Positions 1 through 10,682 of a stretch of 41,846 nt of DNA are shown in pieces. The notes below the pieces were generated by a model. It was not told where the DNA came from. It did no database searches and was given only the letters and a program-made list of their open reading frames with translations. Numbering within the stretch: the first letter of the stretch is position 1; each line of letters opens with the position of its first letter. The translations under genes and the position numbers were made by a program. This DNA is from Streptomyces palmae (GTDB lineage Bacteria > Actinomycetota > Actinomycetes > Streptomycetales > Streptomycetaceae), in contig NZ_SRID01000016.1 in NCBI RefSeq assembly GCF_004684805.1, positions 1 through 41,846 of the forward strand. The letters are read 5' to 3'.

Positions 1-667
1 GAGTGGTGGGCCCGCCGCGTACCGCGGGCTCCTGGGTGAACCGCAACTCCAGCGGCCACCGGTCCGCCCCGGCCCGGTCCGCGCCGGTGCGCTCCACGGT
101 GAAGTGGTACGTGCCCGCCTGGCGGCAGGTCGCGGCGGGGCCGGAACGCAGCAGCCGGGAGGCGTAACCCGCCAGCGGATAGGCCACATCGGCCGCCTCG
201 GCCACCGGATGGGCCTGGCCGCAGACCCGGCCCCCGGCGTCGGTCAGGGTCAGCTTGACGCCGTCGGTGAAGGCGGATACCCGGGCGCCGGGGCGGGGCA
301 CCGCGACGGCCGACACATAGGCGGTGGACCGCTCGTCCAGCCGGACCCGGTAGGAACGCTTCTCGCCGGCCCCGACGCTGTCCACATAGCTCTCGCCGGC
401 GCTCATCGGCGGTGCGTCCCGCGGGTCGGCGGTGCCGCGGATCTCCCGCCCCCGCGGCTGGTACCCGGCGCTCCCGGAGGCGCTTCCGCCGGGGGCGGCC
501 GGCGGTTCGCCCGGGGCACGGCCCACCTGCCCGGCCGGACCGCCGGCCCGAAGCCCTTCGGCGGTCCCCGCGGGGGCCGCCCGCGCCGGGCCCGGCGCGG
601 CACCCAGCAGCGCCCCCAGGGCCAGCGCCGCCGCGAGGGCGGCGCCCCGCCTGCCGCGGTCCCTCAT
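1..667 (-). CDS. secreted protein of unknown function, C-terminus cut off
   Basis: I do not recognise the family. The frame is open from an ATG at 667 to the left edge (222 codons), so the C-terminal part is missing. Residues 1-30 look like a Sec signal peptide: basic start (RDRGRR), an Ala/Leu core and an ARA cleavage motif at residue 30. A Gly/Pro/Ala linker follows to about residue 88, then a segment rich in alternating hydrophobic and polar residues (about 90-222) with cysteines at 149 and 181, which could be an extracytoplasmic beta domain. A purine-rich stretch precedes the ATG but the ribosome site is weak. The gene lies downstream of the DLW-39 gene on the same strand, separated by a hairpin, so it probably has its own promoter. 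Coding status is inferred from the signal peptide and the long open frame. Confidence 0.68.
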   Translation of the reverse strand, partial: MRDRGRRGAALAAALALGALLGAAPGPARAAPAGTAEGLRAGGPAGQVGRAPGEPPAAPGGSASGSAGYQPRGREIRGTADPRDAPPMSAGESYVDSVGAGEKRSYRVRLDERSTAYVSAVAVPRPGARVSAFTDGVKLTLTDAGGRVCGQAHPVAEAADVAYPLAGYASRLLRSGPAATCRQAGTYHFTVERTGADRAGADRWPLELRFTQEPAVRGGPTT

Positions 668-796
668 CCCGTCCCACCCCTCGTCGTACCGGCCGCCGCG
701 CCGGGTGCCCCGCGGCGCGGACCAGGGCCTGTGCTCCGGATCCTGCCGGGCCGATGGTCGTTCGCGGAAGTGAACCGACTCTTGCGAGCCAACGTC

Positions 797-834
797 AACG
801 GGGCCCCGGCCGCCTCAGCGGTCAGGGCCCCGTT
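797..834 (-). terminator. hairpin downstream of the DLW-39 gene
   Basis: A perfect 10-bp inverted repeat (797-806 with 825-834) encloses an 18-nt loop. It starts 17 nt past the stop codon of the small DLW-39 gene on the minus strand. There is no clear U-tract, as is common for streptomycete terminators. Confidence 0.6.
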
Positions 835-851
835 CGGGATCTGTGGGTGTC

Positions 852-986
852 TCAGACACTCGAACCTGCGGGCACGGAGTCGGTCGCCTCCGTCCACAGG
901 TCCTGCTCGGCGCGATCCGCCTGGATCTGGCGGTACACGAGGAGCCCGCCGATGGCGGCCAGTGCGACCAGGAGAAGCTTCTTCAC
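852..986 (-). CDS. DLW-39 family small membrane protein
   Basis: A 44-aa protein starting with GTG at 986; GAGG lies 7 nt upstream and fixes this start although the frame is open much further. Residues 2-18 (KKLLLVALAAIGGLLVY) form one short membrane helix, followed by a polar tail with the Asp-Leu-Trp motif (residues 29-31) that names the family. Such small proteins are found next to the tRNA-Ile/gyrA end of actinobacterial origin regions; their function is unknown. The N-terminus is probably an uncleaved anchor with the DLW tail on one membrane face. A hairpin follows the stop. An AT-richer stretch around 1031-1075, with a possible -10 (TATCAT on the minus strand, 1032-1037), may hold the promoter. 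Confidence 0.85.
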   Translation of the reverse strand: MKKLLLVALAAIGGLLVYRQIQADRAEQDLWTEATDSVPAGSSV

Positions 987-1668
987 CGCGCGACCTCGTC
1001 TTTCATTGACGTAGGGGACCTCTGGCGCCCGATGATACACACCGCTCGATATCAATCGGTGACCTATACCCGGTTTGGGGCGGCAGCAACCGGACAGCGC
1101 TCCGATACGACCCGTAAGGGGAATGCTCAGCCGACGTTGACGGGAAGGGCACGGCTGCCCGGGTGAGTGGCGCCCCACCGGCCCCGGCGGGAACAGTCCA
1201 GGGCCACGGAAGTCGGCGCGGTCCGTCCGTGGTGCCGTGCGGGCTGCTCTGGTCGGGCCAACCGGTGCCTGGGCGCCCCTCTGGGAGCCGCTCGGCGCCC
1301 AGAGCGCCGGCCTGGGTCCCGTCGGATGCCCTGGGCGCCCGCCCGACCCTGGGCACCGGCCTGGGAGCCGCCCGGGCCGCGCTCGACCTCGGCGGGACCG
1401 CCGCTCTTCGCGGGGAAGCCGCGAGGAGGCCTCAGAGGCCGTGGAGCCTGCGCCGCCGGATCCCGATGGGTCACCACACACGCCGGAACCGGAACCTCCG
1501 GAGGCACTCGACGCGGCCGGCGAACTCGGCACGGCCGAGAAACCGAAGGCGACCGAGAACGCCTCCGCCCGGCCCCGTCGGTGATCGGCCGGCACCCGGC
1601 AAAGGGGCGGCGAAAACCTTTTGCCGACGGGCGCGGAGGGGAAACGCGAAAACCCCGGAAACGCGAAA
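987..1668. other. long intergenic region between the DLW-39 gene and tRNA-Ile
   Basis: About 680 bases without a gene I can support. The part next to the DLW-39 gene is relatively AT-rich and probably holds its promoter. The middle (1268-1369) has a cluster of short CCTGGGnnCC repeats, listed separately. Open frames cross the region on both strands, but their codon third positions are less GC-biased than in the real genes and none has a convincing start. No tRNA-Ala was found here, although tRNA-Ala follows tRNA-Ile in M. tuberculosis. Confidence 0.6.
1268..1369. repeat. cluster of seven short CCTGGGnnCC-type repeats
   Basis: Six direct copies of a 10-mer close to CCTGGGnnCC begin at 1268, 1280, 1311, 1330, 1348 and 1360. 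One inverted copy lies at 1294-1303. The spacing is irregular (12, 31, 19, 18 and 12 bases). The repeats lie between tRNA-Ile and the DLW-39 gene and are in no supported gene. They could be a slippage-generated low-complexity tract or a clustered protein-binding site; the sequence alone does not decide. Confidence 0.55.
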
Positions 1669-1669
1669 A

Positions 1670-1699
1670 CGCCCGGCCCCTCCGAGGAGGTTCCGGGCG
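1670..1699 (-). terminator. intrinsic terminator after tRNA-Ile
   Basis: An inverted repeat (7 perfect outer base pairs, 1670-1676 with 1693-1699, with inner pairing and two mismatches) lies about 20 nt past the tRNA 3' end. On the minus strand it is followed by GTTTTCGCGTTT, a partial U-tract. It is well placed to end tRNA-Ile and any upstream read-through from the gyrase operon. Confidence 0.72.
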
Positions 1700-1718
1700 T
1701 CTGACCTGCTGGTCACGG

Positions 1719-1792
1719 TGCGGCTACCAGGACTTGAACCTGGGGCCTCTTCCTTATCAGGGAAGCGCTCTAACCGTCTGAGCTATAGCCGC
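1719..1792 (-). tRNA. tRNA-Ile (anticodon GAT)
   Basis: A 74-nt tRNA. The acceptor arms GCGGCTA and TAGCCGC pair fully, the discriminator base is A and CCA is not encoded. The anticodon stem CTTCC/GGAAG encloses loop CTGATAA with anticodon GAT. The T-loop reads GGTTCAAGTCC, with the usual TTCAA core. It lies downstream of the gyrase-DUF3566 genes on the same strand, as ileT does in M. tuberculosis. A terminator follows. Confidence 0.97.
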
Positions 1793-1868
1793 TCGTTCGC
1801 TGCACCGAAAGATTAGCGCACCACCGGCCAAGTCCCAAAATCGGTATCGGGCGACCGTCGGCGACTGG

Positions 1869-2657
1869 TCAGTCGTCCTCCGCCAAGGTCACCTCCACAC
1901 CCCCGACGAAGCCCGCGGAGATGTTGTAGATGAAGGCGCCCAGCGTCGCCAGGGAGGTCACCAGCACCACGTTGATCAACGCGATGATGGTGGTGAAGCC
2001 CATGACCCGGGGCAGCGACAGGAAGGACTCCAGATCGAAACCGCTGCCCTTCTTGGACTCGGTCGCCTCGCTGATGGTGCCGCCGACGGTGCTGAAGACA
2101 CCCATCGCGTCCATGACCGTCCACAGCACCGCGGAGGCCACCACGGTGCATATGCCCAAGGCGATGGCGAGCAGGAAGCTGACCTTCATGACCGACCAGG
2201 GGTCGATCTTGGCGACCCGGAGCCTGGCCTTGCGCACCCGCGGCCCGGTGCGGGGCGCCGCGGCCGGCTTGGGGCGGCGGGCGGTGGCCCGGCCACTGGG
2301 GGCGGGAACGGACCGCCGAGCGCCCTCCCGGGCCCCCGAGGCGCCCGGGGCGCTCGACGCACTGGCGGCCGTGCCCGGGGCACTCGGTGCGCTGGGAGCG
2401 CTTGCGGGAGGCGTGTACGCCTGCGGCGGGTGGTACGGCTGCGCGGGCGGCTGGGCCGGCCGCTCACCGGGCAGCGGGCCCGCCGAGAACGGCTCGTACT
2501 GCGGCTGCGGCCCTCTGGCGTCCGTCACGGTTCGCCTTCCCCCTCGGGAGTCCGCGGCAAAGCCAGGGGCGCCGCCGGCTGCGGGCGGCGGTACGGCACC
2601 GGGATGTCCCTGGCCGCCTTCGCCGCCGCTTGCCGCGGCGCCCCTGGCTCCACTCAC
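1869..2657 (-). CDS. DUF3566 membrane protein
   Basis: A 262-aa protein with a long disordered Pro/Ala/Gly/Ser-rich N-terminus (about 1-140) and a DUF3566 domain at the C-terminus. Two membrane helices are visible: one starting at VMKVSFLLAIALGICTVVAS (about 155-177) and a second around the GFTTIIALINVVLVTSLATL stretch (about 220-245). The GTG start at 2657 is 3 nt past the gyrA stop and has GGAG 6 nt upstream, inside the end of gyrA, so translational coupling is likely. A second GTG at 2528, after GAGGGGGAAGG, is an alternative that would give 219 aa. The counterpart is Rv0007 downstream of gyrA in M. tuberculosis. The role is unknown; the conserved position suggests co-transcription with gyrase. 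Confidence 0.88.
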   Translation of the reverse strand: MSGARGAAASGGEGGQGHPGAVPPPAAGGAPGFAADSRGGRRTVTDARGPQPQYEPFSAGPLPGERPAQPPAQPYHPPQAYTPPASAPSAPSAPGTAASASSAPGASGAREGARRSVPAPSGRATARRPKPAAAPRTGPRVRKARLRVAKIDPWSVMKVSFLLAIALGICTVVASAVLWTVMDAMGVFSTVGGTISEATESKKGSGFDLESFLSLPRVMGFTTIIALINVVLVTSLATLGAFIYNISAGFVGGVEVTLAEDD

Positions 2658-2660
2658 GTC

Positions 2661-5282
2661 TTACTCCTCGGTCTCCTCAGCCGGGGGCACCTCGCCCTCG
2701 GCCGGCGCCTGAGGCGTGGCGCCCTCGGCCACGTCGACCTCGTCGGTCTGGTCGACGTCGTCGGCCTCGCTGCCCGCCTCGGCGTTCCGGGCGATGCCGA
2801 CCACGGCATCACGCTTACCCAGGTTGATCAGTTGGACGCCCATGGTGTCACGGCCCGTCTCCCTGACCTCATTGACCCGGGTACGGATCACACCGCCGCC
2901 GAGCGTGATGGCGAGGATCTCGTCGTTCTCCTCGACCACCAGCGCGCCGACCAGCGAACCCCGGTCCTCCACGATCTTGGCGGCCTTGATACCCAGGCCA
3001 CCGCGACCCTGAACGCGGTACTCGTCCACGCTGGAGCGCTTGGCGTAGCCACCGTCGGTGGCGGTGAAGACGAACGTACCCGGCCGGACCACATTCATCG
3101 AGAGGAGCTCGTCCCCCTCGCGGAAGCTCATGCCCTTCACACCGGAGGTCGCACGCCCCATGGGACGCAGCGCGTCGTCGGTGGCGGTGAACCGGATCGA
3201 CTGCGCCTTCTTGCTGATCAGCAGCAGGTCGTCCTCGGCCGAGACCAGCTCGGCGCCGATCAGCAGATCCTCGCCGCCGTCCTCGGTCTCCCGCAGGTTG
3301 ATGGCGATCACGCCGCCCGAGCGCGGGGAGTCGTAGTCCTTCAGCGAGGTCTTCTTCACCAGGCCGGACTTGGTCGCCAGCACCAGGTACGGGGCGGCCT
3401 CGTAGTCGCGGATGGCCAGGATCTGGGCGATCTGCTCATCCGGCTGGAAGGCCAGCAGGTTGGCCACGTGCTGGCCCTTGGCGTCCCGGCCGGCGTCCGG
3501 CAGCTCGTAGGCCTTGGCCCGGTAGACCCGGCCCTTGTTGGTGAAGAAGAGCAGCCAGTGGTGGGTGGTGGAGACGAAGAAGTGGTCGACGATGTCGTCC
3601 TCGCGCAGCTTGGTGCCGCGCACGCCCTTGCCACCGCGCTTCTGCGAGCGGTAGTCGTCGGTCCGGGTGCGCTTCACATAGCCGCCACGCGTGATGGTGA
3701 CGACGATGTCCTCCTCGGCGATCAGGTCCTCGATGGACATGTCGCCCTCGAAGGGCACCAGCTTGGAGCGCCGGTCGTCGCCGAACTTCTCGACGAGCGC
3801 GGTGAGTTCCTCGCTGATGATCTGGCGCTGCCGCTCCGGCGAGGCCAGGATCGCGTTGTACTCGTTGATCTTCGCCTGGAGCTCGTCGTGCTCCTGGATG
3901 ATCTTCTGCCGCTCCAGGGCCGCCAGCCGGCGCAGCTGCATCTCCAGGATCGCGTTGGCCTGGACCTCGTCGATCTCCAGCAGACCCATCAGGCCGCCGC
4001 GCGCCACCTCGACCGTCTCACTGCGCCGGATCAGCGCGATGACCTCGTCGATGGCGTCCAGCGCCTTGAGCAGGCCGCGCAGGATGTGGGCGCGCTCCTC
4101 GGCCTTGCGCAGCCGGAAGCGGGTGCGCCGGACGATGACCTCGACCTGGTGGGTGACCCAGTTGCGGATGAAGGCGTCCAGCGACAGGGTGCGCGGCACC
4201 CCGTCGACCAGGGCCAGCATGTTGGCGCCGAAGTTGGTCTGCAGGTCGGTGTGCTTGTAGAGGTTGTTCAGCACGACCTTGGCGACCGCGTCCCGCTTGA
4301 GCACGATGACCAGGCGCTGGCCGGTGCGCGAGGAGGTCTCGTCGCGGACGTCCGCGATGCCGCCGATCTTGGCTTCCTTCACCAGGTCGGCGATCTTCTG
4401 CGCCAGGTTGTCCGGGTTGACCTGGTACGGCAGCTCGGTGACCACCAGGCACTGCCGGCCCTGGATCTCCTCGACCTCCACCACCGCGCGCATGGTGATC
4501 GACCCGCGGCCGGTGCGGTACGCCTCCTCGATGCCCTTGCGGCCCACCACCAGCGCGCCGGTGGGGAAGTCCGGGCCCTTGATCCGCTCGACGAGCGCGT
4601 CCAGCAGCTCCTCGGGGGTGGCGTTCGGGTTGGCCAGGTACCACTGGGCACCCTCGGCGACCTCGCGCAGGTTGTGCGGCGGGATGTTGGTCGCCATACC
4701 GACCGCGATTCCGGCCGAGCCGTTGACCAGCAGGTTCGGGAAGCGCGACGGCAGGACCGTGGGCTCCTGGTTGCGGCCGTCGTAGTTGTCCTGGAAGTCG
4801 ACGGTGTCCTCGTCGATGTCCCGGAGCATCTCCATGGCCAGCGGCGCCATCTTGCACTCGGTGTAGCGCATGGCCGCCGCCGGGTCGTTGCCCGGCGAGC
4901 CGAAGTTGCCGTTGGAGTCCACCAGCGGCATCCGCATCGACCACGGCTGGGCGAGCCGCACCAGCGCGTCGTAGATCGAGGTGTCGCCGTGCGGGTGGTA
5001 CGTACCCATCACGTCGCCCACCACGCGGGCGCACTTGTAGAAGCCCTTCTCCGGGCGGTACCCGCCGTCGTACATCGCGTACAGCACACGGCGGTGCACC
5101 GGCTTGAGGCCGTCCCGGACGTCGGGCAGCGCGCGGCTCACGATCACGCTCATCGCGTAGTCGAGGTACGAGCGCTGCATCTCCGTCTCGAGCCCGACGG
5201 TCTCGATGCGCATCGCGGCGCCCTCGGCGGCGGCAGCGGCGGATGCCTCGGAGGGTGTGGGAGTGTTCTCGTCGTCGGCCAT
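2661..5282 (-). CDS. gyrA: DNA gyrase subunit A
   Basis: An 873-aa GyrA, the breakage-reunion subunit that introduces negative supercoils together with GyrB. The catalytic tyrosine is Y140 in [10 protein letters not shown]. The quinolone-determining region is [21 protein letters not shown]. coli Ser83 corresponds to Thr101 and Asp87 to Asp105. The GyrA box, needed for DNA wrapping, reads QKRGGKG at about 547-553. The N-terminal 23 residues are a short acidic/Ala extension typical of actinobacteria, and the tail is acidic ([10 protein letters not shown]). The ATG at 5282 has AAAGGAA about 11 nt upstream. gyrB is 67 nt upstream on the same strand and DUF3566 follows, so this looks like a gyrB-gyrA-DUF3566 operon. 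Confidence 0.99.
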   Translation of the reverse strand: MADDENTPTPSEASAAAAAEGAAMRIETVGLETEMQRSYLDYAMSVIVSRALPDVRDGLKPVHRRVLYAMYDGGYRPEKGFYKCARVVGDVMGTYHPHGDTSIYDALVRLAQPWSMRMPLVDSNGNFGSPGNDPAAAMRYTECKMAPLAMEMLRDIDEDTVDFQDNYDGRNQEPTVLPSRFPNLLVNGSAGIAVGMATNIPPHNLREVAEGAQWYLANPNATPEELLDALVERIKGPDFPTGALVVGRKGIEEAYRTGRGSITMRAVVEVEEIQGRQCLVVTELPYQVNPDNLAQKIADLVKEAKIGGIADVRDETSSRTGQRLVIVLKRDAVAKVVLNNLYKHTDLQTNFGANMLALVDGVPRTLSLDAFIRNWVTHQVEVIVRRTRFRLRKAEERAHILRGLLKALDAIDEVIALIRRSETVEVARGGLMGLLEIDEVQANAILEMQLRRLAALERQKIIQEHDELQAKINEYNAILASPERQRQIISEELTALVEKFGDDRRSKLVPFEGDMSIEDLIAEEDIVVTITRGGYVKRTRTDDYRSQKRGGKGVRGTKLREDDIVDHFFVSTTHHWLLFFTNKGRVYRAKAYELPDAGRDAKGQHVANLLAFQPDEQIAQILAIRDYEAAPYLVLATKSGLVKKTSLKDYDSPRSGGVIAINLRETEDGGEDLLIGAELVSAEDDLLLISKKAQSIRFTATDDALRPMGRATSGVKGMSFREGDELLSMNVVRPGTFVFTATDGGYAKRSSVDEYRVQGRGGLGIKAAKIVEDRGSLVGALVVEENDEILAITLGGGVIRTRVNEVRETGRDTMGVQLINLGKRDAVVGIARNAEAGSEADDVDQTDEVDVAEGATPQAPAEGEVPPAEETEE

Positions 5283-5349
5283 TGCTGGTCAAAGTTCCTT
5301 TCGAAGCGGCCGGTGCGGTACGGGCCGGCGCCAGGGCCGGCGGGCCGAC

Positions 5350-7778
<2,429 letters not shown>

Positions 7779-8309
7779 TCAGCCGTAGGTGTCGCCCGGG
7801 CCCGTACTGCCCGGAGCGCGCAGCGGCCCGTACCGGCGGGGCGGCCCGCCCGGCCCCAACACCTTGATCAACCGGACCGTGCCCTGACCCAGGTCCTGGT
7901 TGAGCCGCGCCACCAGCTGCGGGGCGAGCAGCCGCAGCTGGGTCGCCCAGGCCGTGGAGTCGCACCGCACGGTCAGCACCCGCGCGTCCTCGTCGTACCG
8001 CTGCGGCGCACAGTGCTGCGCCACCTCCGGACCCACCAGCTGCGGCCAGCGGCCCATCACCCCGCCCACCGCGGCCGGCGTCTCCCAGCCCCGCTCGGTG
8101 ATCAGCCGGTTGATCGCCGCACCCAGCGGCAGCGGATCCCGCCCGTCGGCGCGCGCCCCCGAACGCAGACCCCCGCGGCGCGCCTGCTTCCGCTGCTGCG
8201 CCGCCGCGCCCCGCGCCCGCGCCTGCTCCCTGGCCGCGCGCAGCGCCACCCGCGCCAGGTCCACCCCGGAGGGCTCCGCGGGCCGCGGGGCCTGATGCTC
8301 CCCGCTCAC
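7779..8309 (-). CDS. dciA: DUF721/DciA family protein, probable helicase loader partner
   Basis: A 176-aa protein starting with GTG at 8309, which overlaps the recF stop (GTGA), so the two are translationally coupled. The N-terminal third is Arg/Ala/Gln-rich and basic. The C-terminal part carries the DUF721 fold: a [15 protein letters not shown] helix, then [19 protein letters not shown] and a strand-rich [17 protein letters not shown] region. DUF721 proteins are now called DciA; the M. tuberculosis homologue Rv0004, in the same position, is essential and interacts with the replicative helicase. A helicase-loading role here is inferred from family and position. The frame stays open further upstream in recF, but the overlap start is the sensible one. 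Confidence 0.88.
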   Translation of the reverse strand: MSGEHQAPRPAEPSGVDLARVALRAAREQARARGAAAQQRKQARRGGLRSGARADGRDPLPLGAAINRLITERGWETPAAVGGVMGRWPQLVGPEVAQHCAPQRYDEDARVLTVRCDSTAWATQLRLLAPQLVARLNQDLGQGTVRLIKVLGPGGPPRRYGPLRAPGSTGPGDTYG

Positions 8310-9436
8310 ACCCGCTCCACCGTGCCCGCGGCCACCGCGTACCGGGCGCCGCTGAGCACCGGCGGGACGTCCTCGTCCACCGCCGCCGTCACCAGCACCT
8401 GCTCCCCCGGGGCCACCAGCTCCGCCAGCCGCTCCCGGCGCCGCGCGTCCAACTCCGCGAAGACGTCGTCCAGCACCAGCACGGGCTGCTCCCCCTCCGC
8501 GCACAGCAGCTCGTAGGAGCCCAGCCGCAGCGCCAGCGCGTACGACCAGGACTCGCCATGGCTGGCGTACCCCTTGGCGGGCAGCCGGCCCAGCCGCAGC
8601 GCCAGGTCGTCGCGGTGCGGGCCGACCAGCGTCACCCCGCGCTCGATCTCCTGCTTGCGCGCCTCGCCCAGCGCGCCCAGCAGCAGCTCGTACAGCACCT
8701 CGCGCCCGCCCGCCTCGGCCGGCAGCTCCCCGGCCGAGGCCCGGTAGTCGAAGGCCACCGGACCGCCGCCCGGCGCCAGCTGCTCGTACGCCTTGTCGGC
8801 CAGCGGCTCCAGTACGGCTATCAGGTCCAGCCGCTGCGCCAGCAGTTCGGCCCCGGCCCGCGCCAGGTGCTGGTCCCACACGTCCAGGGTGGACAGGTCC
8901 ATGGAGCGCCCGCCGTGCCGCCGGGCCATCGCGGCCGACTTCAGCAGAGTGTTGCGCTGCTTGAGCACCCGCTCGTAGTCCGCGCGGACCCCCGCCATCC
9001 GCGGGGTGCGCGCGGTCACCAGCTCGTCCAGGAACCGCCGCCGCTCGCCCGGATCGCCCTTGACCAGCGCCAGGTCCTCCGGCGCGAACAGCACGGTGCG
9101 CACCATGCCCAGCACGTCGCGCGGCCTGACCTGCGAGGAACGGTTGATCCTGGCCCGGTTGGCCTTGCCCGGGTTGAGTTCCAGCTCGATCAGCTGCTGC
9201 CGGTCCCCGCGCACCACGGCCGCCCGCAGCACCGCCCGCTCGGCCCCCATCCGCACCAGCGGGGCGTCGGAGGAGACCCGGTGGCTGCCCAGGGTCGCCA
9301 GATAGCCGACCGCCTCGACCAGGTTGGTCTTGCCCTGGCCGTTGGGGCCCACGAAGGCGGTGACGCCCGGGTCAAGGGGCACCTCGGCCCGGGCGTAGGA
9401 GCGGAAGTCGGCGAGCGAAAGGTGTGAAACGTACAT
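8306..9436 (-). CDS. recF: DNA replication and repair protein RecF
   Basis: A 376-aa SMC-like ATPase that acts at single-strand gaps with RecO and RecR to load RecA. The Walker A motif GPNGQGKT is at residues 30-37; the C-terminal part has the ABC-type [11 protein letters not shown] Walker B/D-loop. The N-terminus [14 protein letters not shown] is typical. The ATG at 9436 is preceded by AGAGG 5 nt upstream. recF is followed by dciA with overlapping codons and preceded by gnd after 93 nt. M. tuberculosis has dnaN directly before recF; here gnd sits between them. Confidence 0.98.
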   Translation of the reverse strand: MYVSHLSLADFRSYARAEVPLDPGVTAFVGPNGQGKTNLVEAVGYLATLGSHRVSSDAPLVRMGAERAVLRAAVVRGDRQQLIELELNPGKANRARINRSSQVRPRDVLGMVRTVLFAPEDLALVKGDPGERRRFLDELVTARTPRMAGVRADYERVLKQRNTLLKSAAMARRHGGRSMDLSTLDVWDQHLARAGAELLAQRLDLIAVLEPLADKAYEQLAPGGGPVAFDYRASAGELPAEAGGREVLYELLLGALGEARKQEIERGVTLVGPHRDDLALRLGRLPAKGYASHGESWSYALALRLGSYELLCAEGEQPVLVLDDVFAELDARRRERLAELVAPGEQVLVTAAVDEDVPPVLSGARYAVAAGTVERV

Positions 9437-9529
9437 GCTTACCTCTCCCCCATGACCCTTCGGGTATGGGCGGTACTCCCCGATCTCTCCCGGCGGACCT
9501 CTCCGGTCAGCGGTGCTGGGTGCTGCCGG

Positions 9530-10405
9530 TTACTTGCTCTCCACCGCGTGGCCGCCGAACTGGTTGCGCAGCGCGGCGATCATCTTCATCTGCGGGGAGT
9601 CGTCCTGCCGGGACGCGAAACGGGCGAACAGCGAGGCGGTGATCGCCGGCAGCGGGACCGCGTTGTCGATGGCCGCCTCCACCGTCCACCGGCCCTCACC
9701 GGAGTCGGCCGCGTAGCCGCGCAGCTTCTCCAGGTGCTCGTCGTCGTCCAGCGCGCGAACGGCCAGGTCCAGCAGCCAGGAGCGGATGACCGTGCCCTCC
9801 TGCCAGGAGCGGAAGACCTCGCGGACGTCGGTGACCGAGTCCACCGCCTCCAGCAGCTCCCAGCCCTCGGCGAAGGCCTGCATCATCGCGTACTCGATGC
9901 CGTTGTGGACCATCTTGGCGAAGTGCCCGGCGCCGACCTTGCCTGCGTGCACCGCGCCGAACTCTCCTTCGGGCTTCAGCGCGTCGAAGATCGGCTGCAC
10001 TCGGGCCACATGCTCGGCATCGCCGCCGTACATCAGCGCGTAGCCGTTCTCCAGGCCCCAGACCCCGCCGGAGACACCGCAGTCCACGAAGCCGATGCCC
10101 TTGGCGGCCAGCTGCTCGGCGTGCTGCTCGTCGTCGGTCCAGCGCGAGTTGCCGCCGTCCACCACCACATCGCCCGGCGACAGCAGCGCGGCGAGCTCGT
10201 CGACGGTGGACTGGGTCGCGGCTCCGGCCGGCACCATCACCCACACCACTCGCGGGCCCTGGAGCCGGTTCACCAGCTCCTCGAGGCTGTGGACGTCCGC
10301 GAGGTCGGGGTTGCGGTCGTATCCGATGACGGTGTGGCCTGCGCGGCGGATGCGCTCGCGCATGTTGCCGCCCATCTTGCCGAGGCCGACGAGACCGAGC
10401 TCCAT
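9530..10405 (-). CDS. gnd: 6-phosphogluconate dehydrogenase (decarboxylating), short form
   Basis: A 291-aa enzyme of the oxidative pentose phosphate pathway that converts 6-phosphogluconate to ribulose 5-phosphate with NAD(P)+. The Rossmann motif GLVGLGKMGGNM is at the N-terminus; DCGVSGGVWGLENG matches the conserved substrate-site signature and KMVHNGIEYAMMQ holds the catalytic Lys region. The length fits the short class rather than the 470-residue E. coli type. ATG at 10405 has AAGGA 6-7 nt upstream. The gene sits between dnaN and recF but is separated from dnaN by 277 nt with several hairpins, so it is probably transcribed on its own. A metabolic gene inside the replication cluster is known in Streptomyces. 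Confidence 0.96.
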   Translation of the reverse strand: MELGLVGLGKMGGNMRERIRRAGHTVIGYDRNPDLADVHSLEELVNRLQGPRVVWVMVPAGAATQSTVDELAALLSPGDVVVDGGNSRWTDDEQHAEQLAAKGIGFVDCGVSGGVWGLENGYALMYGGDAEHVARVQPIFDALKPEGEFGAVHAGKVGAGHFAKMVHNGIEYAMMQAFAEGWELLEAVDSVTDVREVFRSWQEGTVIRSWLLDLAVRALDDDEHLEKLRGYAADSGEGRWTVEAAIDNAVPLPAITASLFARFASRQDDSPQMKMIAALRNQFGGHAVESK

Positions 10406-10604
10406 CAGTGATCCTTTTTGCCGTAGTCCTTGCGGGGGCGCGCGGGTGGCGCGCGGTTGCGCGGTTGGCGCGGGTGAGGCGCTGCGTACCTGGTCCGAGC
10501 GTACGCCGGGGGCGCCGGGAAGCGGGGGGTGCGCCGTGGGGTGCGTCTGGGGGGTGCGGTGTGTTGTCGGCTGCGGACCGTGGTGGGCTGGTCGCGCAGT
10601 TCCT

Positions 10605-10625
10605 CCCCCGGACTTCGTCCGGGGG
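10605..10625. repeat. 9-bp hairpin of a dispersed streptomycete type
   Basis: Arms 10605-10613 and 10617-10625 are perfectly complementary around a TTC loop. It lies between two minus-strand genes and may be a copy of a dispersed intergenic repeat or an additional transcription stop behind dnaN. Confidence 0.55.
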
Positions 10626-10643
10626 GACCCCCAGCGCCCTTGG

Positions 10644-10676
10644 GGCGCGCTCCCCTAGCGGAGAGGAGAGCGCGCC
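10644..10676 (-). terminator. probable dnaN terminator
   Basis: A 9-bp perfect inverted repeat (10644-10652 with 10668-10676) begins 6 nt after the dnaN stop codon. The stem is entirely G/C except one pair. No U-tract follows. Confidence 0.6.
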
Positions 10677-10682
10677 GGGGGG

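Larger units (their letters stand above)
10406..10682. other. gnd-dnaN intergenic region with G-rich tract and hairpin cluster
   Basis: Next to gnd there are several G-runs on the plus strand (about 10508-10554), a possible quadruplex former. Then come tightly packed inverted repeats: a 9-bp stem with a 3-nt loop at 10605-10625, a GGGGG/CCCCC pair just after it, and a 9-bp stem at 10644-10676. The segment starting TCGCGCAGTTCCTCCCCC resembles hairpin sequences scattered between genes in many Streptomyces genomes; that match is from memory. The gnd promoter should lie here, but I cannot place it. Confidence 0.5.

Noticed and set aside
1237-1584. Plus-strand 115-codon frame with a Pro/Glu-rich end
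   Set aside because: Third-position GC is lower than in the genes, there is no ribosome site and the first half is the CCTGGG repeat cluster.
1163-1816. Open frame on the plus strand ending in a peptide with VRLPGLEPGASSL
   Set aside because: This peptide is the antisense translation of tRNA-Ile, a well-known false annotation.
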